Shown here piece after piece: positions 1-10,786 of a stretch of 64,000 bases of DNA; position 1 is the stretch's first letter, and every line of letters begins with the position of its first letter. Source of the stretch: Allantophomopsis cytisporea. Its lineage: Eukaryota; Ascomycota; Leotiomycetes; Phacidiales; Phacidiaceae. The stretch is taken from assembly GCA_024752435.1 (NCBI GenBank), contig CP103037.1, forward strand, positions 1 through 64,000, written 5' to 3'. The notes under the pieces were generated by a model. It was given only the letters and a program-made list of their open reading frames with translations. It ran no database searches and was not told where the DNA came from. The translations under genes were made by a program, and so were the position numbers.

Positions 1-870
1 TTGATTGTATACTATATAAGCACTAATTAAATATAGCAACCTAATAAGTTCAATTATATATAACACTATAATTCTAAGTAGCAATCAAAATTAGAGTTAA
101 GCAATTATCTTTGCAGCACTGAGAAGAGGTAGGTGCTCGATTCTAGTGGTTCTATATAGTGCTGGTTGTACTTTAGTCGCTCTATTAATCAGCTACTTTT
201 GGAATTGTTTGGTTCTAATTCGGTTGTAGGTTAATATACAGTATACTTCTAACCTTTCTACGACATACAACTCGTTATAAAGCGTTTCAATATACACCTT
301 TTACATTAAGTCTTAGACGTTGAAGCTAATTGCTTTATAAGGTTATACGCGAAATTCATTGTGCTAGAATATATACGGATCTTAAACGAACGAGTCTTCG
401 AAGCGTCTTTAGAGCTGAGTCCCAGACTTGCAAAGCTACCGAAACATATCAGCGTATTGTTAATTAATACACTATGCGTTGACGTACATTATCGTATCCA
501 AGTACCATTTACAATGTCCGTTCATCAAATTGTATCACGTCTCAATCTACCCCGGATTCAGACATGTTACCTCCGAGGTAGAGTTTGGCACTATCTCCGT
601 CGAGTGCTGGGTAATGGATTTGAAACCACTATACAATTACCGAGATATATAGCCTTATAGGAAGGTATCATTTTATAGGTGTTTATATCGATAAACACAG
701 CTTGCGGACAACAATTTTGTATCATTCTCTAATCTACATATAAAATCTTGAATTTATCAATTTCCAATACTATAGCCCAAACTTATGCAAAAGACAAATC
801 AGCTGGTTTTTCGAACTGCATTGAGCGTGTTGCTATTGTTGGAGTATATTAATACAGACTCTTCAACTAG
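1..870. other. AT-rich stretch without a supported gene
   Basis: Low-complexity, AT-rich DNA. The only longer open frame (361-660) begins with GTG, has no recognisable domain and lacks a fungal start context, so I do not call it. The stretch precedes two RIP-like relics and is probably degraded sequence of the same kind. Confidence 0.6.
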
Positions 871-1883
871 GATATATCTAAATCCTCGAAACTAGTAGGC
901 TGACACTATTATAGGCTAGCAGATCTGTAGGAACATATATCACCCAAGAACTCCTCAAGACAGGGAAGTATACTGTCACCGCGTTAACCCGATAAGATAG
1001 TGAGACCTCCTTACTAGATGGTGTCAATGCTGTTCAAATCAACTTCGGTGACGAATCAACAATTATTACTACTCTTTAGAGGCAGCAGGTCCTTATCATC
1101 ACTTTGTCTGTTAGGGCGCCCCCGGGCACACAATCCAAATTGATCCAAGCTGCTGCCAAGGCCGGCGTCTCCTATATTCTACCAAACACTTGGGGCTGGG
1201 ATTTCACCAGTGACTTATTCTCCAAAGAGATTCTACATGGAAGTTCTAGTCTTGAAGCCTGCGCTAAGATCAAAGCTACTGGCATATCATAGATCGCCGT
1301 TGTTTGTAGCTTCTAGTATTAACACAGTCTGTTGACTGGAAGTGAGTAGTTTGGTTTTGACTTCAAGAAGAGAAAGGTCACATTCTTCGATGATGGAAAC
1401 ACTAAGATCAATGTCAGCACATAGGAGCTTTGTAGACTAGCTGTTTCGGCACTGCTAAGCTTAAAAGACTTGCCGGAGGATAAGAATGATTAGTACCCTA
1501 TAGTAAGTACCTAGCATAACAAACCACTCTATATCTCGAGTTTCTTAATTAGCTAGAAGGATATGTTCAAGAGCTAGAATAGAGTTAGTGGCAATAAGGA
1601 CGAGGACTAGAACGTTGATTATAAGCCAACAAACAAACGTTACAAGATAGGATTGGCTCTTTTGCAGCAGGGCGAAAGAGTTGGCTTTGCAATAGCTATG
1701 TACTCTCGTATCTTTTATCCTGACGGGGATGGCAATTTTCAAAAGAAGCACAATCTTGCCAACTCTATGCTTAGATTGCCCGAAGAAAGACTAGATGAGC
1801 GTACTAAGGTCGCTGTGAAGATACTTAACAGTAGTTGGACATATTTTAACCGCGTAAATGTTGACCTCTATTCAGAAAATTGA
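871..1883 (+). pseudogene. NmrA-like / isoflavone-reductase-like pseudogene
   Basis: One reading frame runs from about 876 to the stop at 1881-1883 and reads as an NmrA/isoflavone reductase-like NAD(P)-binding protein. It starts with SVGTYITQELLK (end of the first Rossmann helix). It continues with KAGVSYILPNTWGWDF near 1150-1210 and ends in a segment containing GERVGFAIAMYSRIFYPDG near 1675-1730. The frame is cut by many stops, for example at 993, 1077, 1290, 1314 and 1320. I saw no frameshift along the whole length. Most stops sit where Trp or Gln would fit (TGG to TAG, CAG/CAA to TAG/TAA), as expected from C-to-T / G-to-A mutation. The N-terminal glycine motif and start codon are not clear. 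It is dead as a gene; the subfamily is uncertain. Confidence 0.75.
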
Positions 1884-2189
1884 GATATTCTTGCAAAAGA
1901 AATGGCACCTGAAGAGAAGAGAGCGACCACCTCAATTACATATGAATCTAGACTACTACATAGTAACTTGAATTGGTGTGTAGCATAGGCTTCGCAGTAT
2001 TAACCAGAGAAATACCCGATTTTAGTAGTCTTCCAATCACATAGTGTAGCATTGTAGTCACTTTGTTGAGCAGCAAATTCCTAACCCGTTTGTAGTTTGA
2101 GGAAGGTATAGCAGGCTGAAAGAACCAACGCAGGGCTCAGAAGTATTTTATACTAGAACATATTAGAGAAGAAAAGAAGGAATTTGACT

Positions 2190-3262
2190 TTACTTCTTCT
2201 CTATTCCAACAAACCGCAAGTACTGCTCAACTAGGTCCTTCACTGTTTCCTTAAAGGATATAGATTTCTAGCCAAACGCCTCCTTTGTTTCTCTAGTATC
2301 CAACCTCCAAGGTCTTAATGCTATACTACCTTCCAATTTCAAGAATCCTTGCTTTACTACTTCCGGAAATTCCCTCTTAATAGCCTTCTCCGTGTCCTCC
2401 CAACAGATCCCTTCCGGAACGTCTGAGCTCAAGATATAGTCTCTATTACCTAGCACAGATAATTTCAAGCTGTCGATATATACCCTCGCTACATCGTCTA
2501 CATATACTATTGCCCTATTCATCTCAGACATTTTAACGTCTATAAATGTACTCAGTACCATTCCGCGAGAACTTGTCATCAATTCCTGAATATTTGTAGC
2601 CAGCTCATCAAGCCTAAAAACCATTGTAGGCATGAGGCTTACAAACTCAAAGCTCGGCTTCTCTTTCTCCAAGAATTCTTTTGTAACTATACGCGACAGA
2701 GTTTTGGAAGCGAAATAAGCCTCTATAGCCGAGGAAGCTTTTACAGGCTTAGAGTTGATGTCGGCTGCAGTGTAGAGTATAGAGTCTGGGGTAGGAGGGG
2801 CAGGACTAAACATCTAGTCGAAGGAAACGAGGGTAACAGCTAAGGAGGTAATAACTACCCGTTTGACGGACGGAATTCGATGAGCGGCTTTAAGAACCGC
2901 AAGGGTTATATTTATAGCGGGTGAGATAATATCGCGGTTGTAATCATCGGTCTAGGACAGGTTAGCTTGTATTTGAAGAGGCGGATGACAGAAGTTGACT
3001 TTATTGGTAGGTAGAGATGCTACGTGAAGAATCCTAGTGATACTACCCTCAAAGTAAGGATCTAAGGATTCTGTAATTAAAAGATCTGGAATAAGGATCC
3101 ATTCGAGGTTCTTGGTATAGGGTACAACACGACTGTAGGACTCAAGCTTTTTCACCTGTTTAGATTTTCGAACAACAGCTTGTACTTTGAATCCGCTTTC
3201 GAGAGCTAGAATTAGTGTCTTAAATCTAATGTATCTAGAAACTCTAGTAATCTAGGATATGT
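2190..3262 (-). pseudogene. Extended-SDR (NAD-dependent epimerase/dihydroflavonol reductase-like) pseudogene
   Basis: Read on the minus strand, a single frame covers about 3250 down to the stop at 2190-2192. It reads as an extended short-chain dehydrogenase of the dihydroflavonol-4-reductase/ketoreductase type. Segments in order are ALESGFKVQAVVRKSK (end of strand/helix 1), ILHVASLPT, a VKRVVITS strand and AYFASKTLSRIVTKEFLE, which carries the usual YxxxK (here Y-F-A-S-K). C-terminal segments follow. TAG stops interrupt it, for example just before the Met at 2813 and at 2268. All pieces share one frame, so no indels are needed. The glycine-rich NAD motif near 3222-3248 reads R-V-S-R-Y-I-R where the family has G-x-x-G-x-x-G. 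Confidence 0.78.
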
Positions 3263-3860
3263 GAGCATTCATTCTTTAACGCTAATTTAGAGGGAGGCTT
3301 ACGAGAATGAGATCTCCTGCTATAATAGATTACAATGAAATATAGATGATGTTCTTCAAAGTTCAGATGAGCTTGGTATAAACAATACGAATGGAATTTG
3401 TGTTATTCGTAAAGAATGATAATCATTGAGTGATAAAATGAATAAGAGGGCGGGTTAAATACTATTTTAAATATACTTGCAAGCAAACTTGCACAAGACA
3501 AAAACATCTGCAGACTAAACAATAATGATGCAACTACGTTCTTCTTGCACGGAAAATAGTAATGCTTGGGGAAGTTATCGTCGGAAGTCTATGTTAATGG
3601 AAAAGCAACACGGAAAATCGACAAAGCACTATAACGTAAGTCCGCAGATAATGATCTCCGACGGCTTAATGCTACATGCTACATTGTACCACTGTTTTTT
3701 TATACCGAGGTAAAGTATTGAATAAGAAAGTAAATAGCTTGTTCATAACGATTTGATTCGAGTCAACTCGATGAGATTTTGACGAAGTCTATGAAAAGAG
3801 AAGTTGTAGGGACCCTATACTTTAGGTCTCGGCGGCTGGGGGACAGATATTCGACTAGTT
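3263..3860. other. Gene-free AT-rich spacer
   Basis: No conserved coding signal is seen. A 62-codon frame at 3525-3713 has no recognisable motif and is probably chance. Confidence 0.5.
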
Positions 3861-3871
3861 AATCAATCTAA

Positions 3872-5734
3872 CCGAACGAAGTATGGCACTGTATATCATC
3901 GACTGCTATAACCCAGGGTCCATCTCAACTTACAATAGCTCTTCCGGAAAGTTCTTATCTTGAAAATTCCATTCGAGTTACAATAGACTCACCTTCCGAG
4001 AAAGCCCCTGAACATCCCGGCCGTCAAAACGATACTAACTCCAGACCGTTTCTCTGCAAGATCTGCTCAAAGGCATTTACAAAACGTTAACTTCCCTTAA
4101 TTTGTTTTTACTTGTAGTACTCTGTACAGTTCTACAGCTAATAACATTCTAGGGCTATTACAGAACTGCTACGTACTGTACTACCGCAAGAAGTTAGAGG
4201 ACAATCTCCCAGTATTACAAAAGTCATGTACTGCTTGTCGAAAGGCTAAAGTAAAATGCGAATCAGAATTTCTACAATGTCGTCGCTGTATAGGCAGAGA
4301 TCTGGTTTGTATGTACGAGTTGACTCGGAGGAGTAAGAACTTGGCCGAGCAGCCTACATGTCCATCGCTGAATAAGCCAAAGTCTGATAGTACCTTAGTA
4401 GTCGAGACTTTAAAACTAGGAGGTCAACGTAAGATCTCTTGGGACATCTCTCCGAGTTGTAACAATCAGGCTTTGCTCGACTCAAACGTCGATCATTCGA
4501 GAGCTATGGCCATAGTACTAGATCTTTTGTATCAGAAAACTGTACACGAATGGGAACCTGATGCTAACTGTGCAGACGAATCTGAATGTTCTGATATCGG
4601 TGCCACTTTATATATCAATAGCTCGGACAATGATTTCTCCTTCGACTGGTTCTCCTTAGGTCCCTTACCAAGTCTGACCTTCGAGTCAACATTCTCAACA
4701 TCGGCAGACTGTATGTTCCACACTCCCTACTTGGTCCTCCGGCCGATGGACTATAACTACTCATCTCAATTCACCTCCTTTATCTTGCCCCGAAGCCCTT
4801 TTATTCACGCTTACCTCTCGACTCGTTCGCAAATCGGCCGAACCTTCCTCCTGCAAAATATACAATCCTACGCCACCCTTCTTGCAACTTCCAACTTACC
4901 TTCTTTCATCCACTACATGTCTCTACCAACTCAAAGTCCTTCCCTTCCCTCATCTGCTCCACTAAAAATTTGCAAATCAATCATCTCTCTTTATGCCAGC
5001 AAGACGGCAGCGACAAGCCTCTTCATCTGGCGTTCTATAACGATGGAAAAGAACCGCTTTATGAACGAGCTTGAAGATGCAGATGAGTGGATTACGCTTT
5101 CAATGCTGCAAGCAATTACTCTGTACATTCTCCTCAGAATCTTCGACGAAGACTCATTTTCCGTCGACTTCGACCACGAACTTATTCATGCGATGACAGT
5201 AAGATCTTCCGACCTATCGAATGGATAAAGGATAACAATTTCAACTAATTCTTACAGAAAATTGCGATCAAAGCTGAGCAACGTCAACTTGTTTGCCAGG
5301 CTGAGATCGAAGGCCTGCGCCCTGATTGGAAGGAGTGGGTATTCTTGGAATCAAAGCGAAGGTTGCTTCTTCATTTTTTACCCTGCTAAAGCTAGTTTTG
5401 TTGATCAAAGGATAGGACGGTAACGGTACTTTTCATTCTTTACCTGCTATTCGACATCAAGCCGGAACAAAGAGCCAAATCTCACGTCGGGCTTTCGGTT
5501 CTCCCACTGCCGGCACAAAAGCAGCTATGGCAGGCTAGCAAAGAAGAGGAGTGGAATCGAGAGTATAATGAGATATTGAATGCAAGGGAAGGCGGAGGCT
5601 ATTTAAGGTACGAGGATTTAACGGATCTTGGGAAGGGGAAGATAGCTAGGGAGAGGATGAAAGATCTGAACGCATGGATGACAAACGGTGATGCACTTGG
5701 AATGTTAATAATTATGGCTACGACAACACTGTGA
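3872..5734 (+). CDS. Zn2Cys6 transcription factor with preceding C2H2 finger
   Basis: Predicted nuclear DNA-binding regulator. A half C2H2 finger (CKICSKAFTK, about 4055-4085) is followed by an intron (about 4086-4152). Next comes a perfect binuclear zinc cluster at 4227-4310 with spacing C-x2-C-x6-C-x6-C-x2-C-x6-C, beginning SCTACRKAKVKC. The C2H2 + Zn2Cys6 fusion is a known fungal arrangement. A long, mostly helical C-terminal part lacks a motif I can name. Introns fit at 5199-5257 and 5362-5415, and frames then run to TGA at 5732-5734. The N-terminus is unresolved: the frame upstream of the finger is open back to 3872 but shows no ATG, so an upstream exon or a lost start is possible. In the finger the first expected zinc-binding His reads as Cys. 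It sits among RIP relics yet is itself open, so it may still work. Target genes are unknown. Confidence 0.7.
4227..4310 (+). other. Zn2Cys6 binuclear cluster motif
   Basis: Six cysteines with canonical fungal spacing (C2C6C6C2C6C) lie in frame inside the transcription factor gene. Basic residues (RKAKVK) lie between the second and third Cys, as in DNA-contacting clusters of this class. Confidence 0.9.
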
Positions 5735-7202
5735 TTTTGACGTTCGCTGGATGCGAATAGACATTGATATTAAACAATGTTGATTTCATTATTAGGACAT
5801 TGTTATTGAGTTTACAATTCTAGGTTAATCTACGACTATATTTGGGTTCAAAATTGGCTACTTTGTACACCGACAAAATATACTACGAACAACCCATTGA
5901 AATACTGAACCACCTAGCCGGCAATGCCTTCACTCCAAGTAGCAAAGCAAGGCATAGCATTCTAACGAATCAGCATGAGAATACGACAATAAGCGGGCAT
6001 ATTAACTAGAATATAATATAATACAATCCAGTGTCACTTGTTAGGAGAACAACTGGCGGGACCATAACCATAATATCGAATATTCAAACTTGTCTTACCT
6101 CAAGAAATTGCACGCAGAGAAATCTTGATAGCCCTAGATGAAGCCTACTAGATTTTTCGTGCAATCAAACAATAAAGACGGCCTATTACACTCTGCTAAA
6201 GCGCCTGTGTCCCGTGTGGCAGCCAATTTACAAGCAGTGGTATAGCCTTACATCGCCTTCAAAGCAAAACTCTCACGACGGCAGTTTAGGCTATCCTTGC
6301 ACGCGCCAAAATCTGAATACGCAACTTAACGTAGCGAAACCAATCTATGTAGCTGCTGTAAACATATAACATTTTTGTAACAGAAGCGGGGTGAAGAATG
6401 GCGATATAGTTAATACCTACCTAAGAATATTCTGAGTTTCCAATCCACTGTGTATATCACAAACCATATGGTAGAACATTCGAAACTATGGATTTACATA
6501 CTACTACTTTCGCGCGAGAACACTACTGAAAATTACCGCAATAGCCACATATAACAAATGCAGCTTTACAATGATGCGTTGACAAATTTCTCATACCTTG
6601 CATATCATCAATTCCAACAAGTACGCCAATTGGTCTCGTGGAAACTTTTTCACCATTAAGAGACTACTTTATAGGACCCAGGCCAGTTGAAACTTCGATT
6701 ATTAGTTTCTTATAACATTGAGGTATATTAAAACCTTACTCGTAACAAATAGGGACTTGGACAAATGGTGTTGATCAATAGTGTTAGTCTGTTCGAAAGG
6801 ATGGCTAAGTGATCCAACCAATTATCAGCCGGATTGCAAATGGTTATGTCAAGTCTGTGTACGGCCAAGAATTCAAAAGCTTCCCCCTATGTAGCGCGAT
6901 GCACTTCACTCAAGCCAAGGTTTGAATTCATTGGAATGAGTTACCTTACTGGTACAACGACAGAATATTATACTGACAAGAGATGAAGTTCCAAGAAACA
7001 TGTCATCAGAATCTTATAGGTTCTTATAAAGCGAGCGCGAAGACATTGGAGTTCAAATCCCTCAAGGTACACACTTTGCAAACAAAAGACACATTGTTTA
7101 TTTTTCAAGTGTGGCATAACTCTCTGCAAGGTCAGAACACACCGTGTAGGTTCGTGAATGCAATATATTTGATAAAAGTACTAAAAACCTCATCCAGGCA
7201 AA
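5735..7202. other. AT-rich intergenic region, no gene seen
   Basis: About 1.5 kb of AT-rich sequence. Short frames such as 6983-7228 have no recognisable content. Possibly old RIP-affected DNA; nothing can be named. Confidence 0.5.
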
Positions 7203-7804
7203 ATGAGTCAAAACCGTGTAGAAGATGACATCGACCTATTTTTCGCCGGCTTCGAGAATTTCGACTACGACCGTACAACTTCTCCACGCGAAGAGTTTTT
7301 CCGCATGTCAAAATGCATGAACTGGCCGAGCCGAAAGTATGTCGAGACCCATTTCGAGAGAGACGAAGCCTGGCAAGCATTTCGCATTGCTCTTACACAG
7401 GTTTTCAACTCCATCTTTGGGTGGGACGTCAACGACGCCGAGGCATGGGGCCGGCTATGTACTATCCTACGAGCAAATCCCACCTCGCCAGCTCTTGAAG
7501 CTCGTCGAAAGGCAGGTGTCACAAATGTGCTAGATCTAGATGGGACTGATTAGGAGTCTAGGCTGCTGCCAAAATACATGTGAATTTGGTCGATCTGTTG
7601 ATAAATACACGAGCAGGTGAGCAAGTAGATATATATGAGCATGAGAAAGACTTGGTTCATTACACAATTAGTACTGGCAAGTACTTTCCGAAAGAAGAGG
7701 CTTATGCTGGGGGGATTCTCAAATACCTTCTAAGGGAAATTGAAAACAAATACAATGGTCGAAGAGGGAAAAGGCGAGGAAGATATCAGCGAGGGCAGCA
7801 ATAG
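7203..7804 (+). CDS. Conserved fungal hypothetical protein (small, probably two exons)
   Basis: The first open part starts at ATG 7203 and encodes an acidic, aromatic-rich N-terminus (DDIDLFFAGFENFDYD). It continues through WGRLCTILRANPTSP and ends at TAG 7551-7553. The second part, in another frame, reads KIHVNLVDLLINTR and GKYFPKEEAYAGGILKYLLR, and stops after a basic tail near 7804. Both halves resemble a recurring family of small fungal proteins of unknown function in which they are contiguous. A 44-nt intron at 7518-7561 (donor GTCACA, acceptor CTAG, branch-like CTGAT) would join them in frame. The donor is weak, so a broken gene is the alternative. No catalytic motif is visible and I do not assign a function. 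Confidence 0.5.
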
Positions 7805-7940
7805 ATCATTTTAGCTTCTGATAACATTAATCGACGGACTTCGTATTCAAAACCATGAAGGCACTTTAAATTTCGAGACTTCCTAGCACAAATTGAAGCA
7901 GACAACCAACTATACTTCATACGAAATGGATATATATATA

Positions 7941-7986
7941 ACGTAGTGTATGGGCTACTCGGCCAGTCCGGCTACTCGGCCACTTT
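7941..7986 (+). repeat. Left terminal inverted repeat of the transposon
   Basis: This is the exact reverse complement of 9751-9796. The motif GGCTACTCGGCCA occurs twice in tandem inside the repeat, separated by a few bases. This gives two direct copies per end that may be transposase binding sites. Confidence 0.93.
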
Positions 7987-8038
7987 GATATATTATGACG
8001 TACAATAGCTCTTATAACTTCACCACATCAATAAAATT

Positions 8039-9748
8039 ATGAATCAAAACTCTGCCCAGAATGAAGAGCGCATTCAAGCCGCTATTCTAGCACTCAATAA
8101 CAATGAGTTCCAATCAATAAGGAAGGCTGTACACCACTTTCAAGTTCCCCGGTTAATATTGGGTGACCGTGTCAAAGGGAAGCTTACACGCGCTCAAGCC
8201 AATGAACACCGACAGATTTTAACTAAACCTGAAGAGAATACTCTTGTACGATGGGTAAAGCGACTGATAGTAACTGGATTCCCTATATCTCCTGCGTTAT
8301 TAAAGGAAATGGCTCAAGAGATCCTCGAAAATCGCGTAACTTACGCGTCAAAACGCGTCAACGAACCTATAGAAACACCTATTATAGGCCACGCATAGCT
8401 ATATAGGTTCTTAGAACGGCATAAAACACTAAAAGGAGTCTATTCGCGTCAACTGGAAGCTTGTAGGCATAAAGAAGCTACTCTAGAGAAAATTAGAGCG
8501 TGGTATTCTGTATTTCGGACACAATGCGAGGAGAAGAACTACGCGCTCTACAATATATATAATATGGACGAGACTGGGTTTGCTGTTGGAGCTACTTAGT
8601 CTACCCGTATTATAGTCGATTCTATCTAGAAATCGAACTAGAAGGTAACTACAGGAAAACAGGAGTAGATAATAGTCTTAGAGTATGTTAATGCGGCAAA
8701 GGATGCTTTACCTCTATTAGTTATATTTAAAGGTAAATATACTAATACTAAGTAGATTCCGCCAAACGCACCTAAAGAGTAGTACTTTTCAACTAGCTCG
8801 AGTAGTTGGTCCTCTAATAGCTATGGTTTTAAATGGCTACGTAAGGTTTTTGAACCTAAGTCTTGCAAAATCGCAGGTGATTTACCTCGACTTTTAATAA
8901 TAGATGGCTATTCTAGTTATATTACAGGCAATCTTATTGTACTCTGTATAGAGAATAACATCGACATACTTATTCTCCCACCACATTGTTCTTATCTTCT
9001 ACAGCCGTTAGATGTTAGTGTTTACAGACCGCTTAAGAAATACTATACTAAAGAGGTCGATCGGTACTTAAGAGTTGGAACAACAAGATTTCAAAGAGTT
9101 GAGTAGCTAGAAATCTATATGTATATTCGTACGTAAGCTCTATCAACCTCTAATATCCTTGGAGGATAGCAGGGAGCCGGGTTAAGCCTATTTTCAGAAA
9201 ATAAAGTCCTTCGAAGCTTGCCAATAAACCAACTAGACCGACCAATAACACCTGAACTTTTTAGAAATTCTATAAGCTTAGACCTCTCCTTGTTACATAG
9301 CTCTCCTCCAGACGGTACTATACTACACCAATCCAACTTAGTATTTCATATTACACTCCAAAGTAGAGAATCACCGGCATCTCCTACTCAAAGATATGCG
9401 AAGCGCTTTACACGCCAAGTTGAAAGTCAAAATGCAGAGCTTACAATACTACGAAGGGAGAACAAGGATATGTTGGAAATTCTACAGACCCGGAAGAAGC
9501 GTACAAGAGGAAAGCGTATTGATTTAGAAGGTCAATTTGTATATTCTACTCAAGAAGTGTTGGATATTGTACAATCCTATGATTCAGCACCGGTAGCCAA
9601 GCGACGACGTGGTCGACCACGCAATGCATCAATCATTGGAAGTATAGATGAAGAGGATCAGGAGTCAATTGTGGAGCTATTGACAGACTCAGAATCAGAA
9701 TTGGAGGAAAGTGTAGCTCGTAGGACTCGTTCTCATAGAATCAATTGA
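8039..9748 (+). pseudogene. Transposase (pogo/Fot1-like, DDE) with ten in-frame stops
   Basis: One continuous 570-codon frame from ATG 8039 to TGA 9746-9748. An N-terminal psq/CENP-B-like HTH (about residues 10-50) is followed by a second HTH (HRQILTKPEENTLVRWVKRL). The DDE core shows YNMDETGFAVG (first D), LLIIDGYSSY (second D) and ILPPHCSYLLQPLD (third D), with 35 residues between the last two. The C-terminus holds a short coiled segment and a basic stretch. In-frame stops lie at 8396, 8597, 8627, 8639, 8666, 8753, 8780, 9104, 9134 and 9167; nine are TAG and one is TAA. There is no frameshift. The usual DGHxSH-type second-D motif reads DGYSSY, again a C-to-T change. Inactivation by RIP fits best. 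Confidence 0.92.
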
Positions 9749-9750
9749 AT

Positions 9751-9796
9751 AAAGTGGCCGAGTAGCCGGACTGGCCGAGTAGCCCATACACTACGT
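9751..9796 (-). repeat. Right terminal inverted repeat of the transposon
   Basis: Perfect 46-bp inverted copy of the left end, carrying the same internal doublet TGGCCGAGTAGCC in opposite orientation. It is followed by a TA microsatellite (about 9796-9818). Confidence 0.93.
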
Positions 9797-10786
9797 TATA
9801 TATATATATATATATATAAAGTAGAAATGTGAAAACATACGAAGACCTAGTTTTTAGTACATAGTGAGCTCTTGCCCACTTCGAATAGTACAGCTGTTAC
9901 TATGGTATCTCCTAGATAAGATAAAAATAGCAGAGCCTATAATTTCTTGATCAATTGGTTGCAAAATGCTGCGGACACACATTCAAAAGCCATGTAGAAC
10001 AAATTTATACATACACAAATCAGACTGATTTAATTATTTACATGTTCGACGCACAACTTACAAAAGTTCCCACCAATAGGTTATCTACTAGTCCCCATGG
10101 CTAATCTATTCCGCTTAATCACTATTTTCGACTCATCGACACTTCATTGAAAATAACTCAAACGAATTTGGTGAACCTGGTTAGGAGCGTATCTAGACAT
10201 CTAGTTGTCCTACGTTCTCTAAATTTTTATAGCCCGGACCTAGCTTACTACTGTGTTGGAGTAGGCAGCTTGGCCTTCTAAAAGAAGTGACGGGAATGGA
10301 TGCTTAATATACCAAGCGCTTGGCTAGCTGTTAACCTCCCTCACGAATTAGGATGCCATTCCTGCAGTCACATGGTGAATCACATGCTGAATCTAATCAA
10401 TAATAGCCTCATTACTGATTTTATCCCCTACAACATCTGTGAAAGAAACATACGATTTCATTAATCATTGTCACTCACCATAGCTACCTACCTAAGCATA
10501 GAGAACAAGACGCTGAATATTATACTCTCTGACCCGACGGTATTGAAAGAAAGTAAATGAATCCGAATATCAGCATATTCACATTATTGCGAACCTACCT
10601 CCAACCCAACCATTGTTCCATAAGCGCTCTCATAACGAGATTAAGAGAGTATCCACAATGTCCACAGGATCCGCAGTACAGAGGGTAGAATAAGATGTGT
10701 CCAAGAGTTCATTCTTCCTACTCGTACACTCTTAGAGCAAAGATTACTGAGTGTAATGCTCTGTGACCTAATATAATCGTTCAACA
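9797..10786. other. Intergenic region with a TA microsatellite
   Basis: It begins with a TA run directly after the transposon. The remainder is AT-rich without a supported gene. Confidence 0.5.

Larger units (their letters stand above)
7941..9796 (+). mobile_element. Tc1/mariner-superfamily (pogo/Fot1-like) DNA transposon, complete ends
   Basis: A 1,856-bp element bounded by perfect 46-bp terminal inverted repeats (7941-7986 and 9751-9796). It lies in a run of TA repeats on both sides, consistent with TA target-site insertion. It contains one transposase-like reading frame (8039-9748) with N-terminal helix-turn-helix regions and a DDE catalytic core. The termini begin ACGTAGTG. The ends are undamaged, but the transposase carries ten in-frame stops. 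The element is therefore non-autonomous now, though it could be moved in trans if a related active copy exists. Confidence 0.92.

Noticed and set aside
361..660. 99-codon plus-strand frame
   Set aside because: Starts with GTG, has no recognisable domain and lies in degraded AT-rich DNA.
1545..1751. Hydrophobic minus-strand frame
   Set aside because: Antisense of the NmrA-like pseudogene; no independent evidence.
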